Positions 44,775 to 56,162 of a stretch of DNA of 64,000 nucleotides are shown here, piece by piece. The position numbers and the translations under genes were made by a program. A model generated the notes under the pieces. The model was not told the DNA's origin, did no database searches, and saw only the letters and a program-made list of their open reading frames with translations. The stretch spans positions 7,440,001-7,504,000 of the forward strand of contig NC_079232.1 in NCBI RefSeq assembly GCF_028502605.1, read 5' to 3'. Each line of letters opens with the position of its first letter. Position 1 is the first letter of the stretch. This DNA comes from Trichoderma breve. Its lineage: Eukaryota > Ascomycota > Sordariomycetes > Hypocreales > Hypocreaceae.

Positions 44775-46442
44775 GTCACTTCGTCATACCAGTTTTAGAA
44801 CAGCTCTTTGTATACAGAGTCAATTGCCTCTGTGGAAAGCAATCATAATTTTAGCTTCAGATGAACTCAATCAAATGAAGAGTTTCTGCAAAATTGTCTT
44901 TTAAAATTATGCATTTTCCTCTCCTATAGAACCAAGGGTTCTCGCATCGTAGATAAGTACATTTAGATATAGGGTGCTCGCAAGCGAAACGGCAGCAACA
45001 TGCCGGCCGATACACGAATGAACTCTCCGTCATCAGGAATCTAGAACAGCAAGATAGGGCGGCTATAGCTCTCTTCTTCAAACACAACAATAGTGATCAA
45101 ATGAAGAATGATAACAACACCAGAAGTCGCAGAAATCGCGACAGGGCCGCACTTGGCACAGCAGAATGTTGCGGTGTCGTGTCATCACTACTACCGTCAC
45201 TCATCATTTTACGGGGGATTGGTGATGCTCTCCAAGTCTATCAGATTGATTAAGCTTGTAAAAAATAGAAAGATAACACGTTTTGCAAAAGTTGCAAAAT
45301 CTGCTGGGCTTGCAGAATCTACGAGGTTGCAGCCTGAAGCGAGATACGGCGATAGCTTCTGGTTGGCTCGTTTATAGATAAGAAATTGTACTTCTGATTT
45401 GTTACAGCTATAGCGGCCTATCCTGTACCTGCCCCCCGCCCCAATCCATCCAACCAATCCACCAAGTCTGCCAAACTCCCTCCAGTACCGAAAGCGTGCG
45501 GCAAGATCAAGTACAGCGCTGCATGTGGTTTGTTAGTGCAGCGATAGTGCTGGATTGCACGCGCTGATGGATTGACTGCATGTAACCTTGTCGTAAAAAT
45601 GGAGATGAAGGAAATTTGGCGAAGGAAAAGCCTCCAGTGCTATTGTCTGCTAATGCCTGCTGGTGCCTGAGGCTGCTGGAAAAGATACAGCAGAGTGTAC
45701 AAATAGAAGAGTACCTTGGCACGCGAGCTCGGTGAAAGCAGAAGCGATAGATGTTCCTTCTACAGCAAATATTATGGAGAATATGTCCAGTCTGCAACTT
45801 TTGCACATCTGCAAGCTTTAAGAGACCGAATTGCAAGTCTTTCGGCCACCCAGCAGGCCTAGCACGCTTCCTCATTTCCCCATTAAGACAGTCAAAAATT
45901 ACGACAAATTCAGGTCAAATTCACCCAATCGGCACGGCATTGCACCACAAACAATGTAGTCATCATCATAGAGCAGTCGGCACTGACAATGGCCGAGGCC
46001 CACTCAAAGTACACGCATCCCAAGGAACGGATGTCAAAACCGGAACGGGAACGATAGACGGCAGATCAGAAATTCCAAATTAAACTACAGGGTACAACGT
46101 GGAGCTATTGATTGGGATCTGAACAAGGCCAAGCAGCGATTGGGCGAGCCTGATCTTGGCACCTCAGACTAATAGGGGCCAGATCTAATAACACAAACTC
46201 TAACACTAACACGCTGGATAATCGCGGATAGACATGGACGGTTATTTCGGTTCCCACTTGGCGCCCTTTTTCCCCACGGGGTAACTGTAAGTCCCGTCTT
46301 TGGGACACCCGGTAGATAGACCTAAAGCTCATCGGCATATACATATAAGACTGTTGTGTACTGCAATGGTTCCAAATGGTAGGTGTGTCTTCTGGAGATA
46401 CTGCATCTAATCATCGACATCACTATTCGTGCCTATTTCGAG
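44775..46442. other. Spacer containing the right repeat copy
   Basis: No gene supported. The open frame on the minus strand at 45507-45875 lies inside the repeat copy and matches the left copy only as non-coding sequence, so I do not call it. Confidence 0.55.
45275..45850 (-). repeat. Dispersed inverted repeat, right copy
   Basis: Reverse-complement partner of 14675-15190, about 30 kb away. Conserved blocks in order (minus strand) include GTGCAAAAGTTGCAGA, CTTCTGCTTTCACCGAGCTC, CAGCCTCAGGCACCAGCAG, GGTACTGGAGGGAGTTTGGC and AACGAGCCAACCAGAAGCT. This copy is a little longer at its outer edge, continuing to TGCAAAAGTTGCAAAACG. Identity looks like roughly three quarters in alignable blocks. Confidence 0.8.
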
Positions 46443-48240
46443 ATGGATGACCCAACACGCAGCGCATTAGGGACTGTCCAGATCCGGAATTCATCTACAA
46501 ACCAGATTATCCTGATCCCAACGCCTACCAATGATCCAAATGATCCTCTCAACTGGTAGGTCACCGGTTGACGTATGAAGAAGCGAGAATACAATACACT
46601 GCTAACCTTGAGGAGGTCCAAGATTCGACGTTACTACATCGCCATCACAGCATGCGTCGCCATGTTTCTGTGTACCTTCTTAGCCAGCGGCCCATCTGTG
46701 GCACTTCCTCAAATGGCGCAAGACTTTTTGGGACACTCGACACTAACACCGCCCGAACGCATTGCCAAAGTAGCGTACTTCATTACAACCGTGACCCTAA
46801 TGCAAGGCGCTGGATGTCTTGCATGGATCCCACTCATTATCAAGTACGGCCGCCGACCTGTCTACATTGCTGCTTTCACGTTGTACACTATAACCGCCAT
46901 CTGGGCGGCAGTGGCTGACTCCTACGCAAATCACCTTGCTGCAAGGATCGTGATGGGATTTGCTATAGGAGCTGGAGAATGCTTGGCTCCCGTCACAATC
47001 GCAGATGTCACTTTTCTCCATGAACGCGGCGTGTTGATGGCGTAAGTGAGGCCCCTCTTCCCGCGAACAAATACTAAAGGATTCTTTACAGCGTGTACAC
47101 AGCCTCGATTTCGGGTGGTGTAGCTGGGGGTATTATCGTCTCTGGTTTGATCACCATCGATCATGGATGGAGGACAATTTACTACGTGTCAATTGCTCTA
47201 ATTGGCGCAATGACTATGGTCTTGTGCTTCACCATGCCTGAAACCTCGTACATCCGAAACCCAGTCCAGGCCGATGCCGCCAACACCGTGTCCCCCCCAG
47301 AGAAAGAAGATGGCATAGATCATACCGAAAATGCCAGCTCCAGGGAGCAAAGCATCCCGAAGAAGCACACATATCTCCAAGAACTTCGTTTATTTCATGG
47401 CAAATTCACAGAGGAGCCATTGGTCAAGATATTTGTTCGACCAATTGGGCTACTGATTCTACCCACAGTGCTGTGGGCTACGCTAGTAACGTCCGTGTTG
47501 ATTGGGTTTTTAGTTGCAGTCTCTTCCACGTTTTCGACTGCATTCGGCCAGGTCTACAAGTTTGAGCCATATCAATCCGGATTATGTTTCATCTCGGCTC
47601 TGATTGGATCCCTTGTTGGCATCGCCGTTGGAGGGAAATCTACTGAAGTGGTTGCTGACTATTTTACCAAGAGAAATGGTGGTGTCAGAGAACCAGAAAT
47701 GAGACTTCCGGCTATAGTAATAAGCGTACTCGCAGCTCCAACTGCTCTAGTACTGTATGGCGTCGGTATCCAAAACAGATTACACTGGATGGTTCCAACC
47801 ATCGGACTTGCTCTACGTAAGTGCTTATCCTCATCTCCAAACAGATAATAAACTAACTAGTCATGAGTGAATTTCTCAATCGTCCAAGCGGTCAACGTAA
47901 GCATGGTATACACGATCGACTCATATCGGCCAATTGGAGGGGAGGTTGTCGTAACTCAATTAGCTTTCAAAGGTTATATCACCTACACCCTAGCATCAAA
48001 CGGACTCCAGCTAACGCTACGACAGCATGTTTTGGATTTCTACTTTCCTTTTACACCAACCCATGGATTGACCGAGTTGGCTACAGCATTGCTTTCGGTA
48101 CAATGGCAGCCATGACTGGAGCAGTCCTTCTGGCAGGTATCCCGTTTTATTTTCTCGGAAAAGGGATCAGACATAGTTCCCTCCGCTGGCGGGCGCTACG
48201 CTTTGTACTCTGGAACAAAGATCGAGAACTTGGAGAGTAG
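46443..48240 (+). CDS. MFS transporter (DHA1-type multidrug/metabolite exporter)
   Basis: Membrane transporter of 527 aa. Exons 46443-46555, 46616-47041, 47092-47816, 47868-47972 and 48026-48240 total 1584 nt; each junction keeps phase and branch sites such as GCTAAC are visible. The cytosolic N-terminus PTNDPNDPLNWSKIRRYY is characteristic of fungal DHA1 proteins. Helices follow with IPLIIKYGRRPVY (motif A loop) and RIVMGFAIGAGECLAP. A hydrophilic central loop of about 80 residues precedes the second half. The last exons carry SMVYTIDSYRPIGGEVVV, also typical. It probably exports or imports the compound handled by the adjacent flavin enzymes. Confidence 0.93.
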
Positions 48241-48541
48241 GATACCTATCTTAGAAAAGACTATTATTAATGATATGCACTATTTCCGACATTTTTATTT
48301 CTTCTACTGACAAAATTCACGTACACGAGAGGATATTGGCTTTAAATACTATCACATCACTTGGTCACTTGTATTTATTTTGTAAAGGCATACATATAGC
48401 GAGGTTTAATGATTGTATTTGAGAATATCTGCTTCCATGAGATGGCCATCTCCTCCACGAAAAAGTCTTGTTCAAGTTGCGCACACTAGCTAAGAGATAA
48501 AAAAGCACCGCATAAATGGCTGTGTAAGATCACTCAATGAT
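48241..48541. other. Short intergenic region
   Basis: About 300 bp between the convergent transporter and KP4-like genes. Nothing of note. Confidence 0.5.
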
Positions 48542-48904
48542 TTAGTGGTCAGTCCAGTTGACGGTGAGTTGTCCCTCAGCGACGTTGTTATCCTTGAAGG
48601 GAATGCTGCCGCACTGGCCACAGCCGTGGGATTCCAGTCCCTGCAGCATACCCAATGCCTCACCAGCTGTAATCGAGTTGCTAATGCCCTGAGTGAATGC
48701 GCAGATGTTGCCGCCAGGAATGCCGCAGCAGGCAATGTGCTGACCGGGGCTGTATGATGTGCTTGGATCTTGTTGGCTGACTTGCAAGATCAGATCAGCA
48801 AGTCTGCATTCAGGAGTGCCGACACAGTTGGCATTGCCACGACAGTTGATGCCGAGGGCTGCTGCGGCAGTGTAGAGAAGAGGGAGGACAGCGAGGTATT
48901 GCAT
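48542..48904 (-). CDS. KP4-like killer-toxin family secreted protein
   Basis: Single-exon 120-aa protein: signal peptide (first 16 or so residues, ending TAAAA) then a compact domain. The mature start LGINCRG, the following cysteine pairs, the central GICAF-type segment (here NICAF) and the late HGCGQCGSIP plus GQLTVNW match the KP4 fold, whose founder from a smut virus blocks calcium channels. Eight cysteines are present, including one adjacent pair. Fungal genome-encoded KP4-like proteins are widespread and their roles vary; activity cannot be inferred. A 54-nt intron (48906-48959, GTAAGA donor, TTCCAG acceptor) appears to end one base before the start codon in the 5' leader, and a TATAAAG lies at about 49109. 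Confidence 0.82.
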   Translation of the reverse strand: MQYLAVLPLLYTAAAALGINCRGNANCVGTPECRLADLILQVSQQDPSTSYSPGQHIACCGIPGGNICAFTQGISNSITAGEALGMLQGLESHGCGQCGSIPFKDNNVAEGQLTVNWTDH

Positions 48905-48959
48905 TCTGGAAAAGTTGTTATTATGGAATTCAAGTAATACTTAAGCCAGTGACTCTTAC

Positions 48960-50363
48960 TTGAATTGAAAGAGGTAAACTTGTAAGTTCAAAGTATTCTT
49001 TGTAGTCGTTGACAGAGGTAGCTATGGAGAGCTGTAGATGTGAAGTGTTTGTTGAGTTGAGTTGTGATGTGATGATAAAATTCAATTCATTGTTGCCATC
49101 AAAGCCCATCTTTATAGATTTTGAAAACGTATCATCCATTATACTTGTTGAACTTCTGAATGCCAAAGTTGTATCACAGAGTCCTAGCTTGCCTAGCTGA
49201 GCTGTGTCACTTGGGCTGTAAGCCTCATCGCCCCCTTTTGGCGCAGGGGTAACAGGCAGCGATGCAGATCAAAGTAAGCACAACTGATACGAATTAGGAA
49301 ACCCCCCTCTTCGACAAGTCCACTTTAGTTGTCTCAAAAAGCAAGATCGCCAAGATCGCCAGAGATCTGCCACTGCGGCCGCTATATTTATAGTGCTTCT
49401 AGTGTCAAAAGAACAATTGTTTCGTTGGTGGTTGGTGGACTTTTAGTGCATAAGACAGAAGCTTGAGATCTGCATTAATTTCCATGACAGCTGCAAATAA
49501 GCAAAATCTGGGGCACGATCTGCAACAAGTGTAAGTAGGGCGTTCATCGTGTAATTTGCGATGTTCCGTTTGGCTCTCTTACCGCAAACTCAAGGACTGG
49601 TGTCACTTTTACAATACAATTCTACATGCCTTCTAATAGCCAACGTGAGCCTGTTATAGATGTCCATACTATATAGCACGTATGCAATCACATCCAACGA
49701 CTGAAGAAGTCGCAAACTGATGATGCAGATCATTACATGTTTACAGTGAAACAGCAGTTCGTCCGTGCTTTTCACTAAGTCATCTGCTAGTGACGTAATC
49801 TCACCGAACTGTTGACAATTCAAGCAGCCCGTATGTTCCTGGGCTATAGCTGAGAGCATGATCTACGTTAAGATTCCATTACCGTATATAAAACTTCTGT
49901 TGAGGATCGTCGCGATGTCAGATTTTGCTCCAATTTTGATCGACTATGTTTCGTTCATGATGTAATCTGACAGTTCTTCAGGAGAAAATGCTTCATTTTC
50001 TATGAGTTATTATTGTTGACAATTTTTTTTAGAAACTCATAGCCTCGAAACAATGGCAAGAATGGGTATCCAAGCTTGGGGGCTGTGATATTGCAATGAA
50101 CTTTTGGCCAAGTTTCGTTGGGATACGACTTGACATAATATCTTCCTCCACGTAATTGTATATAAAGAGGACTCTCTCCTTTCAAAATTGAAGAAGAAAC
50201 AAAACATTCATCACCAACACATCATCTCACTCACAAAACAAATTCAACCTTCTACATTTTTTGCTATCCATAACTTACAAGCAAAGCTTCATTACAGGTC
50301 AGTGACACGACTATATGAAGATTTATCTTTACTAACATCGTACAAGTAGTAAATATTACAACC
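48960..50363. other. Divergent promoter region of two putative secreted/defence genes
   Basis: About 1.4 kb with no gene supported. On the right side a TATAAAG at 50161-50167 is followed by a CA-rich leader and a probable 5'-leader intron (50298-50349, GTCAGT donor, TTACTAAC branch, GTAG acceptor) before the ATG at 50364. Confidence 0.55.
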
Positions 50364-51511
50364 ATGGCATCCATTGTCTACCACCCCGGAGGCTGCTCGT
50401 CTGGAAATGGCCTTGTGACGCTTGTTTCAGCTGGATCAGCTGGCACTGGTACATGCTTTTTCAACGATGGCGCATTCCCCAATGGTAACCCATCTGGAGG
50501 ATACGAGGTACGCATATGGCCACATTGGAGTTTCCAAATCATCGCAATATTTATCAATTTGTCATACTTACATGCGTGGAATAGATTCAAGGCATGCCGG
50601 CCACAGTGTCGGTCACCATCTCGCAAGGTCCACCTGATGGCACCACTTGTGGCGAAGAGCTCATTGCTCTGGAACACCAAAATGGATGCTACGACCTCCC
50701 GAATCTTTCCAACAGAATTTGGTGGGCATTTTGCAACACCGGAAAAGATTGTCCCGGTGTAACTGCGAAGCGCTCATACCCTCCACCAATCATGGTCAAG
50801 AAGTCAGTCCCTGCCATCGAAGAGAGGAAGAAAGAAACCAGAAGCCAGGGTGTAGTCTACACCGACGAGAAGGGTGATTACCTCCTCAGTTCTACCGGCC
50901 GACGTGTCCCAGTTGTGTATCACAACGAGACATTGGAGGCGGAATTGAACAGTTCCCCAATTGAGAAGCGACAAAGCCAGACGTTCAACCCGCCCAGCAA
51001 CTGCGTTTTGGATTCCGGCACATGTCAATCTCTGGCTGATTCTGGTCAGCTAAAGGCTCTTTGCGTCGACTGCGAGCAGGGCCTAGGAAATGGAGTTAAA
51101 GCGTCTGGATCCTCAATGATTGATTGCCGAAACTCTGGTGGACCATGCCCCGTCACATTCACTGATTCCGTCACTGTAACCGACACCATCTCCGAGAGCA
51201 TTACCTTTGGAGCCACTATCGGTGACACAGGCAAGGACGGTGCTAACGGAAATGCAAACTTTAACTTTGGAATCAGTGTTTCTATTGCTACTACGCATGG
51301 TACTTCTGAGGGACTGCTGATCCCCCAGGGTAAAATTGGTTTTGTTCAATTCCAGCCCCAGGCTCAGCTCGGCACTGTTGTTACGACCAGCTCCCAAGGA
51401 AACGTTTGCGACAGCGCTGGCCTCAACAAGATCTGTGGAGCTCAGCCGGGTATCCTTGTTAGCAGCAACAACGATGCTGATGGACAGTACAGCGTGGTCC
51501 TGAGCAGCTAA
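50364..51511 (+). CDS. Leaderless protein with internal Kex2-like site and Ser/Thr-rich beta domain
   Basis: Exons 50364-50507 and 50585-51511 give 356 aa. No signal peptide is evident at MASIVYHPGG. Residues 1-100 hold six cysteines; the middle region ends with SSPIEKR then QSQTF, resembling a Kex2 cleavage site. The last 180 residues alternate Ser/Thr and hydrophobic residues (FTDSVTVTDTISESITFGAT, FNFGISVSIATTHGTSEGLL), a pattern seen in aerolysin-type pore-forming beta-hairpins; this is suggestive only. I do not recognise a named family. The strong leader (TATA box, CA-rich 5' leader, leader intron) suggests high expression. Secretion by a non-classical route, or a missed first exon, could reconcile the dibasic site with the lack of signal. 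Confidence 0.7.
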
Positions 51512-51727
51512 GTGTCATGACACAACTTGTATGGTCCGGCAATGGGCCTTTTAGTTTAGCAATTACAGGTTAATTAGAGAATGATGAGTTTATTAAAACT
51601 TCCCTAGTCCAATGTAACAGTGTTTGTGAAGTTTGAAAGCGATTCATTAGCCAAGGCTGCGTAAATGAGTGTCGCTTTGTAGCAGACAAACACGGCTCAC
51701 CATTCACATTATTTCCTCACCCATTGA

Positions 51728-52955
51728 TTAGTTGACTGGATGCTTCCATGCCTGATAAGAAATCCAGGTCTGAACTATCGCTACAATAAGCCCCAGAAAA
51801 CCTAGCAAGATGGCAATAAACAGTCCAGCCAGCGTGGCTAACATGATATGCCTCGCCTTGCTCTTCTGGTCCAGCCAGGTCTGCACAAAACCCCGAGGCT
51901 TGGGGTTCTCAATTTCATCAAAAAGGTCCATGAGCCGAGAACCCCAGTACTGATAAGGAATATTATTCTCATTAATGCGTCGGTACGAAGCAGAACCGAA
52001 GCGCAGACAATCGGGATCGAACGATTCTTTTGAAACAAGCGATCGAAGTAATGCTTGTGAGTCGGAATCCAAGGGGAAGAGAAGCTGAAGTGAGTCAAGG
52101 GTTTCAAGAGCCAGCCTGCGACTGCCGTGAGTCAGTATTTCGGTGGATATCTCAGAAGGTATCAAGTGTCCTGTACCTGATTAATGCTTCTGGAGAAGAT
52201 AGACACGCAATTGGATCAATTGAAGCTCTGAGATGCTCTTTCAGAACGCTTGTAAAATGGTAGATTTTCACCACTCCAGTCTTTTGATCAAGCTTCAAGT
52301 GTTCCCTTAGCTCTGTCGTTCCTTCAAACTTCAAGTCGGCAATCTGCTTCAGCTTTACTGCAGACAGTTCCTCTTTTATGTCGGGAGATGCTTGATTCTC
52401 GTCATTTAAACTCGGGTGCTCTCTGACGGGAAAGACTGTTGCGACAAAGTCGAGGGGGGATTGGTCGCTCCGCCAAATGCAAGGATCGGTACCGAACTCT
52501 AGGATACCTCCGCCTTGGTTGTCGATGCAACAACCAACCATGATCAGCACCCTCATGGCCAGATTGAAAGCCCGATGTTGGTCAGCAAGCGGCGGTGGTT
52601 CTTTTTCCACGCTCTTTCTTGCCGAAAAGAACTCTCTAGTTAGTTGCATCCGCGGCAGAGAAGGCTTCTCTTGCAGAAGACGGATGATGTCGATCAAGTC
52701 TTGGTGGCAGCTCAGCGCTCTCGGATCATCAGGAATCAGCGATTCGGGAACATAGGATCCCGTCACTTCTTTGTAGAATTGAAAGAAGGGCTCGAGTCTC
52801 AGAAGCCGGCGGTGCGAACAATCTTCCCCGACGCAGGGTCTCGCAATTGAGCAGAGAGCGCATGGTGTCCAGCCCCAAATTGTTTGGCACAGCTTCTGGA
52901 ACTGGGTGTCATATAAGTCGACCAGTGGAGTGAGAAAAGGACCTAATTGGGCCAT
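51728..52955 (-). CDS. Tail-anchored membrane protein of unknown function
   Basis: Exons 52955-52177 and 52121-51728 (55-nt intron; GTACAG donor, ACTGAC branch, GGCAG acceptor) give 390 aa. The N-terminal 250 residues are soluble and contain cysteine pairs (CALC, CVGEDC). After the intron a block common in fungal hypothetical proteins follows (LALETLDSLQLLFPLDS, FDPDCLRFGSA, YQYWGSRLMDLFDE, PRGFVQTWLDQKS). A single hydrophobic helix near the end (MLATLAGLFIAILLGFLGLI) would anchor it with a short lumenal or outer tail. The function is unknown. It is divergent from the trypsin-like/PNGase gene with about 370 bp between starts, so the two may be co-regulated. Confidence 0.75.
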
Positions 52956-53321
52956 TGGGAAAGGCGTTCATCGCGATCTTAGGCGGGGAAATGTGAGGAT
53001 GGTCGTCCGCAGATCCTTGAGGCTCTGCCGCCCTCTTTAAAGCGAGTTCGCAAAACCCAAGGATCTGCGTCTCATGATAAATAATCGATCTTTGGGCCAA
53101 TCAGCTTGCATCCTGCAGAGCTTGCGTCTCTTGACGCGTGGGTGTTGATTGGGGGCCAAACTGCGCCATTGTGAATGCGCAGCCTTCCCCTCCCCCGCTG
53201 CAGATCATCCATGCATTTGTTTACTCCTCCAGAAATCTCCAGCCTAAAGCAAACTTGACATGATCATGAAATCGTGGCCTTGATTTCTCTCATTGTCGCA
53301 ATCGAGAGGCAGCGCAACTCC
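52956..53321. promoter_or_regulatory. Divergent promoter, tail-anchored protein and protease/PNGase fusion
   Basis: About 366 bp between two start codons, with GC-rich and T-rich patches. No gene seen; the frame of the right-hand gene extends into it only from a GTG. Confidence 0.4.
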
Positions 53322-56162
53322 ATGTCAGCAGTTGTTGGCGTAGCCAGCGGCGTGCATGCTGGGAGATGCTTCACGATGGATTCGCCGTCGGCAAAAGATG
53401 GCGTTCTGTCCGATTCTGGGTATGCGACAGCCATGCCCTCTCCAGAGCAGAGCCAAACAGTGGCGGCTGTATGTGGTGCAAGCGCAATTCCAACCAAGAC
53501 AGTTCCGTTTCCGCTGCCAACCGAGAAGAATTTATTTCTATTCAAGAGAGAAGCGGTCCCGGCCACAATTGCGAGGTTCAACGAGATTGTCCCGGAGATT
53601 GAACGTCTCCTAGTGAAGTATATAAGAACAGCTAATAAGCTCTTCTCATCCAGCGCACCCTATCGCCCTATGTCAATCCGCTACTTGGTCCTTGGGAAGT
53701 CAGAGGCCGACGCAAAGGATTGCCTCGTCGTTTTCTGTCCCCCAAGCCAATACAAGCGCGTAAAGAGATTCTTTGACAAGCACCGGGCCGTCAAGAGTCT
53801 TTGCGCGCCGCCCGATCTGTCCGCACCGTCCTTTCGACCCGTTGTCAAGGATCTGGCGCCTCAGCTTACAGTCTTGCAGAGCGGCGAGGAAGCCCAGGAA
53901 TCCACGGACTCAAAATTCTCCAGGGAAACCCCGAGTCCTACCTCAATTGAAGTTCATTGCTCCTCAACGCCACCATCGGACAAGACCCTTTGCGGGACTC
54001 CAATTCGCTTTATCAATCATGCCGGGGAGGCTCGAAACGGGACACTTGGTGGTATCATCAAGCTGGCCCAGAGCGATGGCTTCGAGTTATATGGGTTGAC
54101 AGCTGGTCACGGCCTCTTGGATTGGGAAGATCCTCTCTTGCCTACCAGTGATTCAGGCTCCATGGACGATGATGACTCCTCCATCGATGATGATATGAAG
54201 GAACTTTTAGAGCTGGAGACTTCTGACGGATCTATCTCAAGTCCTGAACCTGAAGCTGCGGATTCATCTCCAAGCCATCCCGAACCCAAGTTGGAGGTGA
54301 AATTATCCGACACGTGGGCATTCGAGCACTCTCAAAAACTTGGAAATGTTCTGCCAAGACCTAAGCATTACACAAAAGCGAGCGGCCAATATCTTGACTG
54401 GGCCCTCATTGAGATTGATGCATCCAAACATAAGCCAAATTACCACCCATCGCTCAAATCTAAAAACCTCGAATTGGTCACAGCTCAGAAGAAGCTTACT
54501 CCAGCTGCTCTTGGTCAGCCGGCCATTATGATAGGAGGCTCTCAGGGTTGCATATCCAGCACGCTTTCATCACTACCAGCAAGACTGATGCTCGGCCATG
54601 GCCAGTCATTTGTGGATGCCTATACCCTCTCTCTACAAGATCATACTGGTAAGCTTATCCAGGACACAGATTGCAACTTTAAATCTGATCATGACAGTAT
54701 GCATTGGGGACTCTGGTTCATGGGTGATTGACCCACTTACGTATGAGGTATTTGGCCACATTGTTGCGACTGACATGCTCGGTGACGCCTACGTGATTCC
54801 CCTTCAGAACATCTTTGAAGATATCCGAACATGGCACGATGCGCAGTCGGTCAATCTTCCCACTGCCCCCGACTTTGGAGCAACACTTCTATCCATTGGT
54901 ACCGAACACCAACCATCCGCTGCTCCTGCTTATTCGCAAGAGGAGGCGTCAGCCAGGTCACCGGAGCCAATGGGTGGTCCTTCAGTCTTGAACGAGGGAG
55001 TTCCTAACAGCATGCTTGGCTCTTCCGAGGCCCCCCCTCCCTATGATGGGAAGCTGGGATTGAATGGATCTCGTAATACCCAGAAATTCCGAAACCTTTT
55101 ACTCTCACTATCCTTAACGCCCACTTATTACGAAAACCCTGGTCTATTGGACGAAGCTCTCAAACTAATCCCACTTGATCGTATCTATAGCGAAGCCGAG
55201 GAGGACTCACAGCTCTTTCAGGCTCAGGCTGAGAGCATGAGTTTGGACAGACCAGAGTGGGGCTACGAAGATTGTGTTATTAAAGCACTACTAAGGCATG
55301 TTGTCCTTTTGGCATATTGTCATTCTTATCGCCGCAAGCTAATATGATTCATAGATGGTTTAAGAGAGACTTCTTCGTCTGGGTAAATAACCCGCCCTGC
55401 GACATCTGCCTGTCGCCTACAGTTGCCCAAGGTTCAGTCCTTCCAACTCCAGAGGAGACAGCCTCTCGTGCATTTCGCGTGGAACGTTACCGGTGCTCAT
55501 CCCAAGGCTGCGGTGCATATATCCGATTCCCTAGATATGCTGATGCTTGGAAATTACTCCAAACTCGACGGGGGCGAGTTGGCGAATGGACAAACTGCTT
55601 CACCTTGCTCTGCCGAGCCGTCGGCGCACGCGTCAGATGGGTTTGGAATGCCGAGGACCACGTATGGACTGAAGTCTTTTCGAACCACCAAAAGCGATGG
55701 GTTCACGTGGATGCATGCGAAGAAATCTGGGACAGGCCATTGTTTTATGCAAATGGCTTGGGAAAGAAAATGTCTTACTGCATTGGGTTTTCCTACGATG
55801 GGGCTGCAGATGTGACACGACGATATGTGCGACAAGACGGGTTTGCTCTAGAGCGGAATCGATGTTCCGAGGAGGATCTCGAGAGGATCATACGGGAGAT
55901 CAAGACAATCCGCAGAGCTAAGATGACCAAGGAGGAGCGTTTTCGCCTCGAGAAGGAAGATAGCCATGAGGACCGAGAGCTGCGAGGATACATTTTGGTA
56001 ACATCCATTGTCAAAGCGACCAAAGACCCGCCCGCTGGCCCCTCGGAGGATCGATCAGAGAACACGGACGGCAGCCAAGCGCCCATGAAAGCAAGTGAGG
56101 ATGCTAAATCGCTTCTACGGCAACTCGAAAGAAGTAGCCAACTAAGGCTACAGGACAACTGA
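53322..56162 (+). CDS. Trypsin-like domain fused to a peptide:N-glycanase (transglutaminase) domain
   Basis: Exons up to 54648, 54698-55295 and 55355-56162; with the ATG at 53322 the protein has 910 aa. The N-terminal 220 residues are an uncharacterised fungal module ([18 protein letters not shown]). Next is a trypsin-like fold with His in GLTAGHGLL, Asp in [11 protein letters not shown] and Ser in [10 protein letters not shown], interrupted by an acidic insert. After a proline-rich linker ([10 protein letters not shown]) comes a PNG1-type region: [31 protein letters not shown], zinc-site cysteines ([12 protein letters not shown]), and the triad Cys in GEWTNCF, His in EDHVWTEV and Asp in WVHVDACE. 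The exon 2/3 intron has a GC-AG boundary. No stop separates the two enzyme parts. Separate genes with a missed boundary remain possible. Confidence 0.8.

Noticed and set aside
45507..45875. 122-codon frame on the minus strand with some similarity to a 64-codon frame at 14639-14833
   Set aside because: The similarity is explained by the inverted DNA repeat; stops and indels differ between the copies, so coding is unlikely.
48542..48904. Hydrophobin, suggested by a small secreted protein with eight cysteines and a CC pair
   Set aside because: Only one CC doublet and wrong spacing; the LGINCRG start and HGCxxCG end fit KP4 better.
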